A stretch of DNA of 64,000 nucleotides from Otatea glauca (lineage: Eukaryota; Streptophyta; Magnoliopsida; Poales; Poaceae), in the NCBI GenBank assembly GCA_036346275.1, contig CM070725.1, positions 635,001-699,000 on the forward strand. Reading direction: 5' to 3'. A model generated the notes under the pieces. That model was not told the DNA's origin. It was given only the letters and a program-made list of their open reading frames with translations, and searched no databases. Position numbers and translations under genes: made by a program. Below are positions 23,866 to 36,598 of this stretch, piece by piece. The stretch's first letter is position 1, and every line of letters begins with the position of its first letter.

Positions 23866-25040
23866 CCTGATGTCGGGACCCGGATTTGCAAATCCGAAAT
23901 CCTCTGTGTATACCGCACTAGTCCAGGATCACGCTAGTGTACATAGTGGAAACAGAGATGAAATATCATTCCATATAACGTTTTAACTAAGAAATATGCA
24001 AATTATTATTAAATAAAGCAAACGACCTTATGGTCAATGTTTACTACATTATGCCTTAAGGGCTTAAGAAACAAATAACTATTGCAGCGGAAAAGATAAC
24101 TTGAGCCATTCGACATGCCACAGGCAATCGTCTGGGGAACGCCTTCCTAATCCACGTAGTCTTCATAGAATTCCTCCTCATGATATTCAGCATTTCCTGA
24201 TCCTCCCTCAGCAACTGATCAACAAAGGCATATAGCCGTGAGTACAAAAAGTACTCAGCAAGCCGTAGAGAATTGATGCAATATATTCATGCACGACTTG
24301 ACCAGGATGGCCATATGGTTCATTTGCAGAAAGCAATAACTTGAATTGAAATACAATAAATAGATTGAAAGCACATTTATGAAAAGATAAATAAATAAAT
24401 AACTGATAGATCAATGGTAGACAACATGAACAGAATAGCAAGGCATCACCCTACACCATCTAAAATAAGTATCAACAAATAAATTTAACAGTATTACTTT
24501 AGACAACAAAACAACACTGAACTCTCCGTTCACATCCCAACAATTCCACATTCCACATTTCATGAAACACTCTATACCCCGTGTGAAATTTCCGGGCTTA
24601 TCTATGACCGCGGACGCAGCTATTCAAATAGTTTTACACTCTGCAGAGGTTGTACTTCTTTACCCACAAGATATGATATTCTCCTTGTGCCTGGCCATTA
24701 GCACACTTCCTTTGGTGTGCCGGTAGAGAAATCATGACAAAGCCTTTACATTGCACTATCTAAACTCGGTACTGCCTGCTAAGGTTTCGCCCCTTAGGGC
24801 CCCCTCTTGCGCTTTGCGAATCTACCCGTCCATCCCAAAACCCACACCACCAATTGGTGGTACTCAAGGCTAGACATTATAAATTAATCAGCTAGGTCTG
24901 TCCCGTACCAGACTTGTGGTAGTACGGTTAGGTCCAGTTCAATGGCGCACAAGATTAAGTCCTTAAGTTGTCTCAGGCAAGACATCCACATCCCAATATG
25001 CTAGAAAGCATCCCCTTTACTGCACGATCACTTGCCCGAG

Positions 25041-28000
25041 TGTAAGTTCAAGCTCTATTGGTTTTGGTGATTGGTTTAATATTAATGTTTAATCATTGTT
25101 TAATGACAAATCAAATCATTATGAGACTAACATGTTTTATTAAGTCTTATTCTTATTAGTCTCATACTTGGATGGAAAATGGAAAACCTAAGGTATGCAC
25201 TCGTATTCATTCTATTATATATATGCATACTTAGAATTCAAGTTAAAGTATGAACTCTTCCGTTGCTTTAGTCCAAATATGTGCATTATGTTCCTAATTC
25301 ATATATACATGAATGCACACATCTAGGGGGAGTTGATAATTTAACTTGATGTTTCAATTGTATTAATCCATGTCCTCTTGTCATACAATATAAAGGATCA
25401 AGACCTTGAAACAATCTTTTGAGTATATATGACTTGTGTAGTTATATACTCATGTCAATTTAAATAAGTTTAAATTGAGTTCGATTGTCTCTCAATCAAT
25501 CAAAGAACATTTCATCATGTGTTGATGGTGTTTCCTTGTTGATTAAAGACAAGCGAAAAGTTCTTGAGTATAATGAAGCATTAGTTGCATCAAAGTACTC
25601 AAGACACAATTAATCATTCAAATTGATTAGGGTTGTGCTCAATCGATCTTGGAGGCATCCATTATGTGTTAATGGAGTGCGGTGATGATTGAGACAACCG
25701 TGTTTGTTGGACTAACGTCTTCCATAAGTTGTGAAGTAGGTTAAGTCCAAGATGGACGAAGAATCGGGAAGAAGAAGTCATCATGAGTTGATGAGCTTCA
25801 AGAGGTGATCCCGAAGTGAAGAGAAGGGCTAGAGAAGGTTCATCATGCGTTGATGACCAAGAAGAAGAAGAAGAGGTGATCCTGGAGAGAAGATGATTGG
25901 AAATCATAAAAGCTCCAAGTGGATCAAGTGTGGCAAAGGTATAACTAGCTAGGGCTAAGGATGTGTTCCTAGTCTTTTACCGGTCTCCGTGTTTGGTTGT
26001 GAGACCGGGTTGCTTGTTAGGTGCCGTACTATTAAGAGGGGTTGAGTCTTTTAGCTTGAGCTTCATCATGTGTTGATGAACTCGATCCGGTTCACTCTAG
26101 CTCACTCTCTTGTTTGATGTTTGCATGAAGCTAACCATTTGGCATGTGTTGCAAATGGGTGAAGCTTATGCATTGGATTTTGTATGAGCTAAGTATTTGC
26201 ATGTGTTGCAAATAAGGGTGCTCATACTTGCATCTTATTTGAATCTTATTTGATTTGGTTTTGCTTGGAGCTAAGTTTTGCATGTGTCGCAAAGGAGAGA
26301 GCTCAAGCAATTTGGTTTAGAGTGGTTGCATGGAGTTAGAGATTTGCATGTGTTGCAAATAGAGAACTCATGCACTTGTATTTGTTGTGGTTGCTTGCAT
26401 GGTGCTAGAGATTTGCATGTGTTGCAAATAGAGAGCTCATGTTTTGGTATTGCTTGGAGCTAGGTTTTTGCAGGTGTTGTAAAGAACAATGCTCAAGCAT
26501 AAAATTGGTTTAATGTGTATTTGCAAGTTCGTTGTGCGAATAAACCGAGGTCTATGAGTCCGGAATCCCGAGAGCATGTGAGTAGGGCTTGCAACGGTGT
26601 TTGCAAGTTGACTGGTCTTGTGTTGACCTTCACATGGCTAGGGGGATTAATCTCATAGACTCGGGTTTGATTTGCTTAATACGTTTTGCAAATAGATCTT
26701 GAGTTGTTTACGAAATGTGTTTTCGTTAGTTGGTTTTGATATTTGCAAATGTGTTTTGCAAAGAAGTTGTGTTAAATGAGATTCTTTGGAGTATGTGATT
26801 AACATGTGCAAATGTGTTTTGCATAGTGTTGTGATCATGTGTTGATCCTCACATAGCTCAAAGAATATCTTTAATGGTTTCGAAAAGTTTTTGTGAAAAC
26901 GATGTTTTCTCCCCGAGGCGGTCGTATCAGCCTGTTAGGCCAGTAGCACCGGGATCCGTGCTATCATGAGTTTGGCCGGTAGCACCGAAGGTCCGGTGCT
27001 ACCGTCTCTCGGCCGTGTGGAAAATCCAGAGGGGATGTTTTTGGCGATGCAGCGGTCCGGTGCTACCGCCATGGTAGGCGGTAGCACCGGATGTCCGTGC
27101 AACCGCTCCTCGGCCGGTGTGGAAAATCCGAGGAGGTGTTTTTGAGTTCGGCCGAGGCCGTCTGGCCGAGGTTGAGGCCGGTGCTACCGCCCGAGCGGTC
27201 GGTAGCACCGCTCCCAGTTGGCCGGTACTACCGGAAATCCTGCAACGGCTAGTTTTGTAGCCGTTGGCGAGGAGGCCGGTGCTACCGGTCCCAGTAGGGC
27301 GGTAGCACCGGGAATTCTGGTTTTGTCCAGAATTTCCCCCAACGGCTAGTTTTGGCTTGGAGGCTATAAAAGGAGGCCTTGGGGGGCAAGGGCAGTAGGT
27401 TGGCTGTATGCTAGAGCATTTGGGTGTTTATAGGAGTTGTGTGCATGTGTTGCCTTCTCCCATTTGCTTCTTGAGCTAGGTTGAGCCTCTAATTGCATGT
27501 GTTGCAATTAGGAGAGGATTGAGAGTCTCTTGTGCATGTGTTGCACTTGAGGAGGATCCTTGTGCATGTGTTGCACTTGGTGATCACCGGAAGCACATGT
27601 GTTGTGCTTGGTGAAGTTCAAGCGAGAGGATTCGGCTTGTTACTCTTGGAGGTTGCCGACTCCTAGACGGCGTAGGCGTCGTCTTGCGGAGCTCTCAAGG
27701 TTGTGAGAAGCCCGCGAAGTTTGTGAAGGTTCGGGTTGAGCCTACGCGAAGCGTGAAAACCACATCTAGTGGATTCGAGGTGGGTGCTCAATTCGTGGAG
27801 CCGGTCCAATGTGTTTGGGCTAACCTCAACGTGGACTAGGGGAGACCGGCAAGTCTCCGATCACCACGGTAAAAAGTATTGTGTCTCTTGTGCTTGCCTT
27901 GTTCTCCTTATTTATATTCAAGCAATTTACATTCATAGAATTAAATTGATTGATTGCTTGTCTTTAGAATTGCTCTTTGTTAGAGACATAATTAGTTAGT

Positions 28001-28190
28001 GCACATAGTGAGCCTAGTTGATTTAGGCTTTAATTGTCAAAACCTTAGTTTATCGCTTCCGCATTATTATTGATAGGTTTTGGCATAGGGGTAATTAGGG
28101 GTGAATTGCTTTGTAGAAATTAGTAGAAAGAGAAAGTTTTTTTAAAAGCCGCCTATTCACCCCCCTCTAGTCGGCATCCTCGACCTTACA
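25041..28190 (+). mobile_element. Solo LTR, family 1 copy A (3150 bp)
   Basis: It starts TGTAAGTTCAAGCTC and ends CATCCTCGACCTTACA, with CCGAG on both sides (25036-25040 and 28191-28195). GGCTATAAAAGGAGG at 27364-27378 is the likely promoter. The 3' end contains CCGCCTATTCACCCCCCTCT, the style of large copia (SIRE/Maximus-like) LTRs, but the family assignment is not proven. There is no internal region. It is nearly identical to copy C and rich in inverted repeats around TGTGT. Confidence 0.9.
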
Positions 28191-29581
28191 CCGAGGGAAA
28201 ACAATTCGTTCAACCAAGACCAATGGCAACCCTGCCATGGTACAACAAATTTTACAACAGTGGCTAACGGCCACAATTCAATATCTCGTTAAGTCAAGAT
28301 TAACATTATTCAACATGTGACATGAATCCCTTTGTACAACTAAGCATGTCTAAGCATAGCTACGATAACCCAATGTTGGTATAATGATTATGTCCAACTC
28401 GTAATGTCCCAACCTAGGTTTAACAATGGATACATGGCATCCCAATAATCAAGGTGGCATAATGTCAACTAGGTATATAACTATTCCCAGCAAATAATCA
28501 TTGTACAAAAATAGCATGCAATTGTATAAGGCAAAGTACTTTTGTAAACATAGGTTCAATATGATCAAAGGTTACGACTTGCCTTGCTGGTCCAGTGCTG
28601 AGTCTTGGTCTTCGAAGTCTTCGTTCGCTCCTTCGGAATTAGCGTCTACCGGAAAAGAAAGCAACGGATACAAATAAATACCAAAAAGAGACTCAAACAA
28701 GCTCAAAACTGAAAATAAATGGCTCTGGAAGATAGATCTTGATTTTAGAAAAAATTAGAAATTTGAATCGCCTCAATCGGAGTTCGTATGAGAGAGAACG
28801 GGCCTCCGAAAGATCAAATTCAGAGAAAAAGGCTGAAAATCCGAATTTCTCGATTTATTTTTCTATTGGAAAATCGATTTATTGTGCAACGCTGACGTCA
28901 GCAGTCAATTTCCTGAATAAAAATAAATACCAAAAATTCTTATTTCACTGACAGGTGGGACCCTCGGTCTATGGACCGAGTCCACGGGAAGGCTCTGGTC
29001 CACGGTGGACCGGGCTCACAGAATCTAGGGCTCACGTCATAAGGGTTGACTGCTAACGTCATCGCGCTGGCGCAAGCACTTGGCTCGGGTGACGTCATCA
29101 CTGACATCATGGATGACGTCATCATCACTTCGTCTCTCGTGCGTCGGCTTCGGCGACTCTTTGGCTCCCGCGATGACACAACGCAGACGGCGGCGGGTCA
29201 GCTTTGCACGGCATTGGCATGGCAAAACGAAGGCGGACGACGGCGGGGGAGCGACGCCATAGAACGGTGGGCAGCGGAGGCCCACCGAGGCGCGAAACGG
29301 CGACGGAGAAGAAGCTTCGGGCTTCAATGGCGCGGCGGCGTAACAGAATTCGACGGGCTCGATCTCGGCAACGACGGCATCTCGGGCATGAAGAATAGAG
29401 CGGCGGAGGCGACGTGGAACAGGGAGCCCAAATTTGGCGGCGGCTTGGTTTTTATAGCCTCGAGAGACCCGTACGAACACGGCACAGACGTCGAGCTGGC
29501 GCAGAAAACTCGGGCGCGACGGCTAAGGTTTCGGCGGCGCTGCTGGGCCGAGAAACGCAGAGTTGGGCCGGGGCGAACACG

Positions 29582-32500
29582 TGAAAGTTCAAGCTCCATT
29601 AAGTTGGTTTTGGTGTTAATGACAAATCTAATATTGAGACTAACTCTTTTGATAATCATAATATTGATTAGTCTCAATTGTTAAGTAATGACAAATCGTT
29701 TATAAGACTAACTCTTTTGGTGAGCTTAACTCTTATTAGTCTCATATTTGGATGGAAAATGGAAAACCTAAGGTATGCACTTGTATGCACTCTATCATCT
29801 GAATGCATATTTAGGATTCAAGTTAAAGTATGAACTCTTCCGTTGCTTTAGTCCAAATATGTGCATTATGTTCCTAATTCATATATTACATGAATGCACA
29901 CATCTAGGGGGAGTTTATAATTTAACTTGTTGTTTCAATAGTATTGATCCATGTCTTATTACTAAATAACATATAAAGCATCAAGACTTTGAAACAATCG
30001 TTAGAGTATATATAACTTGTGTAGTTGTAATATACTCATGCAAATATAGGATAAACTCATATGCAATCTAAGATTGATTATGTGCGTATTGATTCTATGA
30101 TCAATTTTTTATATACACATACCTAATGGATTTTATTCTATAGTTGATGGTTTAAATGTATTGATCCCATGTCTATCACTCAAACATATATGGATCATTA
30201 CTAACCATCATATTGGGTATATGAAACTTATGTAGTTAATATATACTCATGACAATTTAAATTGTGTTCGGTTGCCATTCAATCAACAAAGAACTAGTCA
30301 TGTGTTGATAGTTCACTTTGTTGATCCTAGGGCAATCGAAAGTTCTTGTGTATATGAAGCATTAGTTGCATTAGTATACTCAAGACATAATTAATCTTTC
30401 AATCATTTGTCTTTGGGTTGTGGTCAATCATCAAAGGAAAAGATCAAAGGATCTTGGGAGCATCCATTATGTGTTAATGGAGTGCAATGATGATTGAGAC
30501 AACCATGTGTTTTGGACTAACACTTTCAATGAGTTTGAAAAAGGTTAAGTGCAAGTTTGAGATGGATGAACGGGAAAAGGATGATGGAAATCATAAAAGC
30601 TCCAAGTGGATGTGCTAGAGGCAAAGGTATAACTAGCCTAGGGCTAAGGATGTGTTCCTAGTCTTTTACCGGTCTCGCTGTTTGGATGGGAGACCGGGTT
30701 GCTAGTTAGGTGCCGTACTATTAAGAGGGGTTAAGTATTATAGCTTGAGCTTCATCATGTGTTGATGAACTCAATCCGGTTCACTCTAGCTCACTCTCTA
30801 TTTGGTTCTTTCATGAGCTAAGTATTTGCATGTGTTGCAAATAAGGGAGCTCATGCTTGCTTCTTATTGAATCTTAATCGATTTGTTTTTGCATGGGGCT
30901 ATGAAATTGCATGTGTTGCAAATGGGAGATAGCTCATGTAATTTGGTTTATATGGTTTTTGCATAGAGCTAAGTTTTGCATATGTTGCAAAAGGTGAGAG
31001 CTCATGCATCGGTGTTTTAGCTTGTGATTTGATCATGTGTTGATCATCACAAGGCTAAGTAAAGTTTATGATTTTTCTATTTGCAAATAATCTAGAGGTT
31101 ATGGTTTTGATCCTAGAGCATGTGTTGGCATTTGCAAAGTGTCGGGATTATGTATTGATCCTTACATGGCTAGAGGATTGATCTCATGGGTTCTCGGTTT
31201 ATTTGCAAATATGTTTTGCAAATTGTTTTGATCATGAGTTGATCACCAAATGGCATAAGATTTGATCTTATTTGATTCCCTCTAGTTTGTAGTCATGCTC
31301 TTAATCAAGTCTATGTGAGGGATTTCGAGAAATCAGATTTTAGACTTGAATGACTACATTAGAGTCTCTATTTTTGTGATATTTAAAAATATCTATGGTT
31401 TCTTAAATCTTGAAAATGTTTGGAAATTGTAGCACTCATGATAAGCTTCGCATAGAATCGAAAATCACCTAAATCGGAGTTCGGAGTAAAAAGTTATGAG
31501 TGTTTTAGTGGCTCGGCCCCAGATGGGCGGTAGGACCGCCCGGGGTGGTACTACCGGCCCAGAGGCGGTGTAAAAACTCCAGAGAAGTGTTTTTTGGTGG
31601 AAATGGCCGGTGCTATCGGTCCTAGATGGGCGGTAGCACCAGGGTACTGTAGCAACGGCTAGTTTTTGGTGTTTTTAATGCACAGAAGTGACCGTTGGCC
31701 TAAAGGCCGGTGCTACCGGCCCTAGTAGGGCGGTAGCACCGGGTTTGCTGCGTTTTTACCCCATTTCACCCTCCAACGGCTAGTTTTCTTTAGGGGCTAT
31801 AAAAGGGGCCGAGCTAGGAGGGTTTTGTGGCTGTTCTAGCACCCATTTGAGGTATTCTTGTGAGAGCAAAACCCAAGAGCTCATAGAGCCATATTTGAGT
31901 GATTTGAGATGAATTTGATTTAGAGTTTCTTGAGTAGAATCTCTTTGGTGTTGATTTGCTTTCTCTTGAGCTAGTGTGAGCCTCTCCTCCATATTGTGCA
32001 TGTGTTGCACTTTGTGAGCAAAGAGAGAAGCCTCTAGTTGCATGTGTTGCATCTAGAGAAGGATTGAGCATCCTTGTGCATGTGTTGCACTTGGTGAGGT
32101 TCAAGCTAGAGGGCTTGGCTTATTACTCTTGGTGTTTGCCGACACCTAGACGGCGTGTGGAGGCGTCGTGCACGGTGACCTTCTCAAGGAGATTGTGAGA
32201 AGGCCCGACAAAGTTGTGAAGGTCAGAGCTCGCCTACCCGGAGGGGGAAAGAGCTACCACTAGTGGAATCGAGGCGGGTGCTCAATTCGTGGAGCCGGTC
32301 CAAAGTGGTTTGGGCTTGCCTCTACGTGGATTAGGGGAGACCGGCAAGTCTCCGAACACCACGGTAAAACATCGGTGTGTCTCCTTATGTTTGCTTTCAA
32401 TTCTCTACTTACATTGTTGCAATTTACATTCCTAGAATTAAATTGCTTGATTGTCTTTAGGATTGTATATTCTTTAGTAGAGACATAATAAGCTAGTGCA

Positions 32501-32672
32501 CTTAGTAAGCCTAGTTGATTTAGGCTTTAATTTGTCAAAACCTTAGTTTGTCGCTTCCACATTGATTATTGTTTAGGTTTTAACATAAAGATAAATAAAG
32601 TGTGTATTTAGTGAGAAGAATTTTTAAAACCGCCTATTCACCCCCCCTCTAGTCGGCATCCTCGATCTTACA
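29582..32672 (+). mobile_element. Solo LTR, family 1 copy B (3091 bp)
   Basis: The flanks are ACACG at 29577-29581 and ACACG at 32673-32677. It starts TGAAAGTTCAAGCTCC (one change from the family start) and ends GGCATCCTCGATCTTACA. A TATA-like GGCTATAAAAGGGG lies at 31795-31808. It is more diverged than copies A and C and carries an additional stretch at 30040-30240. It lies in the same host LTR as copy A, in the same orientation. Confidence 0.88.
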
Positions 32673-33089
32673 ACACGCGGGCAAAGTGGGCCGGGCGTAG
32701 CAGGCCGAGCTAAGCGGAGCGGGCCAAGGCAACGCGAGCGGGCCCGGAAAAACAGAAAAGGATTGGGCCAGCGGAAAGGATTCGGCCCGAATGAAATTTG
32801 GGAAAACAAAAATATTTTTGAATTAAGAAAATTCTAGAAATTCAATTAAAAGAAAATAATTTCAAATAAATAGCAAATAAATTCAGAAAATCCCCAAAAA
32901 TACAGAAAAAATCCTTGGAGCACAATGAACCGAGCTAAAACTGAAAATCTTTAGTTTGATGAATAGTTCACTCAAATTAAATCCTTTCATTAATGGAAAA
33001 TTCAAATTAAGGTGGAATTAATTCAAGAAAAATGCAAATGGTTTATTTTTGAATTCAACATTCCAAAACTCAAATTTTGGGATTTTACA

Positions 33090-33867
33090 CCTGAGCATAA
33101 TAGGGTGATGAATTCAATAATTTTATACCCAAACTTTTATCAAACTCTTGAAACTCATCAGATATAAACACAGAACCATGATCGGTCGTAATGGTTTGAG
33201 GAATTCCAAACCAATGAATGATATGTTCCATAACAAACCCGATAGCTTCAATACTCGTAAACTTTTTCAAAGGTATAGCCAAAATCCATTTAGAAAAATA
33301 ATTTGTAGCGGCCAAAATGTATTTATGGCCCTTGATTCATGCAGGAAATATTTATTTGATTACATCTATTCTCCATCCTCTAAACGGCCAAGGCTTGATA
33401 ATTGGATGCAAAGCCGACGCCGGAGCTAACTACACATTGCCAAATTTCTGACAAGTCTGGCATCCCTTGTAATATTTAAAACAATCTTCCAACATTATCG
33501 ATCAAAAATACCCAGTTCGCCTTAATAGCCATTTCATCTTATGAGTCCATTGATGAGTCCCACAAATACCTTCATGTACTTCCTCCATTGCCACTTTAGC
33601 TTCTTCGGCTTCAAGACATCTTAACAACAAACCCTCCAAAGTCCAATAATAGAGTACATTATCGAGCAAGACATATTTTAGGGCCTACCTCTTAATTTTC
33701 TGATTCGTGGATTTTGAAGGATCGATCAAATAATCTATTATTCTTGTTCTCCAATCATCCATGGTGATACACATAACCATCTTTTCTATCGGCTCACACT
33801 CTTCTGATCGACCAAACATTTTATAACCCAGCGCACGTTGAGCTAGATCATTTGCCTTAGTATTCAT
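33090..33867 (-). pseudogene. gypsy integrase zinc finger and catalytic core, first part
   Basis: In minus-strand order, 33685-33867 gives a linker with DDWRTRIIDYL. About 33430-33570 gives an HHCC zinc finger (THQWTHKMKW, then CFKYYKGCQTCQKFG) with a stop inside. 33085-33315 gives the core with YFSKWILAIPLKKF and TITTDHGSVFISDEF. The aspartate usually preceding YFSKW is N here, a lost catalytic residue. The core is cut by the LTR insertion at 33089 and continues at 23865. Confidence 0.85.
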
Positions 33868-33981
33868 TTAACAAGGGACATGATAAATTATAAAAGAACC
33901 AGATGAGCCAATTAGCTTAAGACATTCATCCAAATATCGGCTTAAAGTTTTATCATAACAGTTATATTCCCCACTAACTTG

Positions 33982-34240
33982 TTAAACTATCAACAAAGAA
34001 TCTTCAAAAGCCTCAATAGAATCGACTCTAGAATTATCGAGTAACTGCTGGCCCTTAAGTAATGCCTCATATTTGGATTGATTATTAGAACACTTGCAAC
34101 TTAGCCGAAATGCAAACTCAAAATTATACCCTTTTAGCGAAATTAACACAACCCCAATACCATCACCTTCTTGGCATACCGATCCATCGAAAAACAATTA
34201 CCAAGGGGCAACAAATACTAGATCGGCATTCATATCGGTC
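33982..34240 (-). pseudogene. Second (archaeal-type) RNase H of the gypsy element
   Basis: The minus strand encodes FDGSVCQEGDGIGVVLIS, then FEFAFRLSCKCSNNQSKYEA. The DGS and the NNQ.KYEA pattern are those of the additional RNase H found downstream of the native RNase H in Tat-group elements. An in-frame stop and neighbouring frame breaks disable it. Confidence 0.8.
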
Positions 34241-34269
34241 TCTGTCCTGTTATAAAATCGACAATCACC

Positions 34270-35460
34270 TGTCCTTGACAGCTTTAGCTGATTCATATGT
34301 TAAGTCGAACTCGATAAGCGTGTACGCCAATTTACCAAGTCAATCTCGTAAAATGGGAACTAACAACTTATATTTTATAACATCGTTTTTACAAACAGCC
34401 TTACAAGTCGATGCTAAAATATAATATCTTAACTTGGTACAAGCAAAATATAATGACAAACAGAGCTTCTCTACAAAAGGATACCTAGTTTCTGCATCAA
34501 TTAACCGTCGGCTTAAGTAGAAAATGATCCGCTCTTTACCATCAATTTCTTGCACCAAAACAGCTCCAATTGTTACTTCTTCAGTCGATACATATAATTT
34601 AAACGGGACGCCTTTCCTTGGTGCGGCCAAAACTGGAGGCTTGGACAAATAGTCTTTGATATTCTCAAAAGCTTTTTGCTGATCGACCCCCCAAACGAAT
34701 TCTTGAATTTCTCTTAATTTCAACAATGTGGCAAATGAACTAATTCGTCTAGATAAATTTGAAATAAAACGCTGCAAATAATTAATTTTCCCGATCAGCT
34801 TCTGTAAGTCTTTTTTGCAAGCTGGTGGCTTAGTCTTAGGTATAGCTTTGACCCTTTCTTGATTGACTTCATACCCTTTTTCGTGAATCATAAAGCCCAA
34901 AAACAGCCCAGCCGATACACCAAAAGCACAGTTGTATGGATTCATCTTTAAACCGTGTGCCCTTATCTTTTTGAACACTGTTTCCAAATTGACTAGATGC
35001 TACAAATCTTCTTTAGATTTTACAACATCATCGATGTAAATTTCCGCAATATGGCCGATTAAATCATGAAAGATTAGATTCATGGCACGTTGATATATTG
35101 CACCAGCATTTTTTAGGTCGAACGTCATCACCACCCATTCAAACAAACCTAGGGCACCAAGGCACCTAAAAACTGTCTTATGTGCATCGGTTTCTGCCAT
35201 GAATATTTGGTTGTATCCGGTATTACCATCAAGAAAGATAATAATCTTGTTCCCCGATGTAGCATCAATAAGCATATCGGCTATTGACATTGTGTACTCA
35301 TCTTTTGGTGTGGTTTTATTTAAATCCCTAAAATCAACACACACAGAGAGTTTGCCATTTTTCTTCATAACAGGGACAATATTGGAAACCTACTCAGCAT
35401 ATCGGCAAGGCCTAAAACATAGCATCCAACAATCACTCAATTTCTTCTTTTATAGTGGTA
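34270..35460 (-). pseudogene. gypsy reverse transcriptase and native RNase H
   Basis: The minus strand gives RT motifs KLSVCVDFRDLNKTTPKDEY, IIIFLDGNTGYNQI, FEWVVMTFDLKNAGAIYQR and the catalytic box EIYIDDVV (35000-35368). The thumb/connection follows, with LGFMIHEKGYEVN (from 34987). The native RNase H has KLYVSTEEVTIGAVLVQE and ERIIFYLSRRLIDAETRY. Frame changes separate the RT from the connection. Family knowledge makes the identity certain; the stops mean it is dead. Confidence 0.93.
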
Positions 35461-35724
35461 TATAAGGCCAGATTAAATCGTCTAGGGGACTATTTAAACG
35501 GTCGATAACCCAATTTTATAGGCAGCCGATGTTCAACGAGTTGTCGGCTTAATCCGGGCATCTCATGATACGTCCAAGAAAAACAATCTTTATACTTCTT
35601 TAACATCTTGATCAACTTCTCTTTATAATCCATGGCTAATTTTGAACTAATGAAAGTTGGTCTTTTTCTATCACCATCACCTATGTTGACTTCGTCTAGT
35701 AAATTAGTCGACGTGAAACCTTGC

Positions 35725-36598
35725 CTAATTTATCAATTTCTTGAAAATCTCCAATGGTCTCGTAGCTATTTGTTGTTTGCCGATAGCTGCACATTCTATC
35801 TTGTAAAGCCTTTGTTGCTGATTTGGACTCCATCGATGCAAAATTTCGTATGTCCGATCAAGCGTGCTTGGTCTTACATTGATCGAAATAAGCCCTGTTT
35901 TGTTAATACAGATGAAATCACAATCATCTAGGGATTTACCCGATATGCACTCAGCCTCGTCATGTTGCCAATTAGCATCCGAACTGGCCATGGCTACGTG
36001 AGCCGATGTGTCAGCTTGAACCACTTCGACTTCATCTCCATTCCATTGGATGAGCATCTGATGCATGGTCGATGGGATGCAACAGTTGGTGTGAATCCAA
36101 TCCCGCCCTAATAAAACATTGTAATTACCCTTGGTGTCAACCATGAAAAAAACGGTCGACAATATTTTGCTGTCGAATGTTAGCTCTGTCACAATAACCC
36201 CTTTTGCCTCAGTAGGATCGCCTGTGAAGTCATTTAAAACTATGTTAGTTTTAATGAGATCTTCATCAGACTTACCCAACTTTTTGAATGTGGTGTAATG
36301 CATCAGGTTGACCCAACTTTTTGAATGTGGTGTAAGGCATCAGGTTGACTGTTGCGCCCCCATCAACCAGAATCCTTGATATAGGCTTGCCATTGATATA
36401 ACTTTTCAAATACAATGGTTTCAGATGCCGATGATCATCTTGGTGTTTTTCAAAAACTGCATCTTGAGCCCCCAAGCACAACTGAACGAAAGCCTCTTTA
36501 GCCGATATAGTACTTATTTTAAACTCAACCGGTAGGGTGAACACCATGTTGATGTCCATTGGAGGTGGAAAATCATCCCGAATCACTAGTGAATCCAT
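35725..36598 (-). pseudogene. gypsy protease region
   Basis: The minus strand contains ISRILVDGGATVNLMPYTTF, the aspartic protease active site in the DGGA form used by this group, and LLGRDWIHTNCCIPSTMHQ. A 37-bp tandem duplication (36274-36347) shifts the frame between the two parts. The protease lies between gag (beyond the copy C insertion) and RT. Confidence 0.85.
36274..36347. repeat. 37-bp tandem duplication inside the protease gene
   Basis: The unit beginning ACCCAACTTTTTGAATGTGG is present twice in direct succession (36274-36310, 36311-36347) with one difference (ATGC versus AGGC). Because 37 is not a multiple of three it breaks the reading frame. Confidence 0.95.

Larger units (their letters stand above)
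23871..33089 (-). mobile_element. Solo LTR (about 2.97 kb) split by two further solo LTRs
   Basis: The flanks are CCTGA at 23866-23870 and CCTGA at 33090-33094. The plus-strand ends are TGTCGGGACCCGG and TTTTGGGATTTTACA, so read on the minus strand it runs from TGTAAAATCCCAAAA to GGGTCCCGACA, both known LTR styles in grasses. A TATA-like GCTATAAAAACC lies on the minus strand near 29452-29463. Its own sequence is 23871-25040, 28191-29581 and 32673-33089. Open frames inside (for example 29046-29684) are not supported as genes. It interrupts the gypsy integrase. Confidence 0.85.

Noticed and set aside
29037..29684. Overlapping open frames up to 212 residues
   Set aside because: They lie in the GC-rich part of the 23871-33089 solo LTR on both strands, have no recognisable domain, and are typical of LTR leader sequence.
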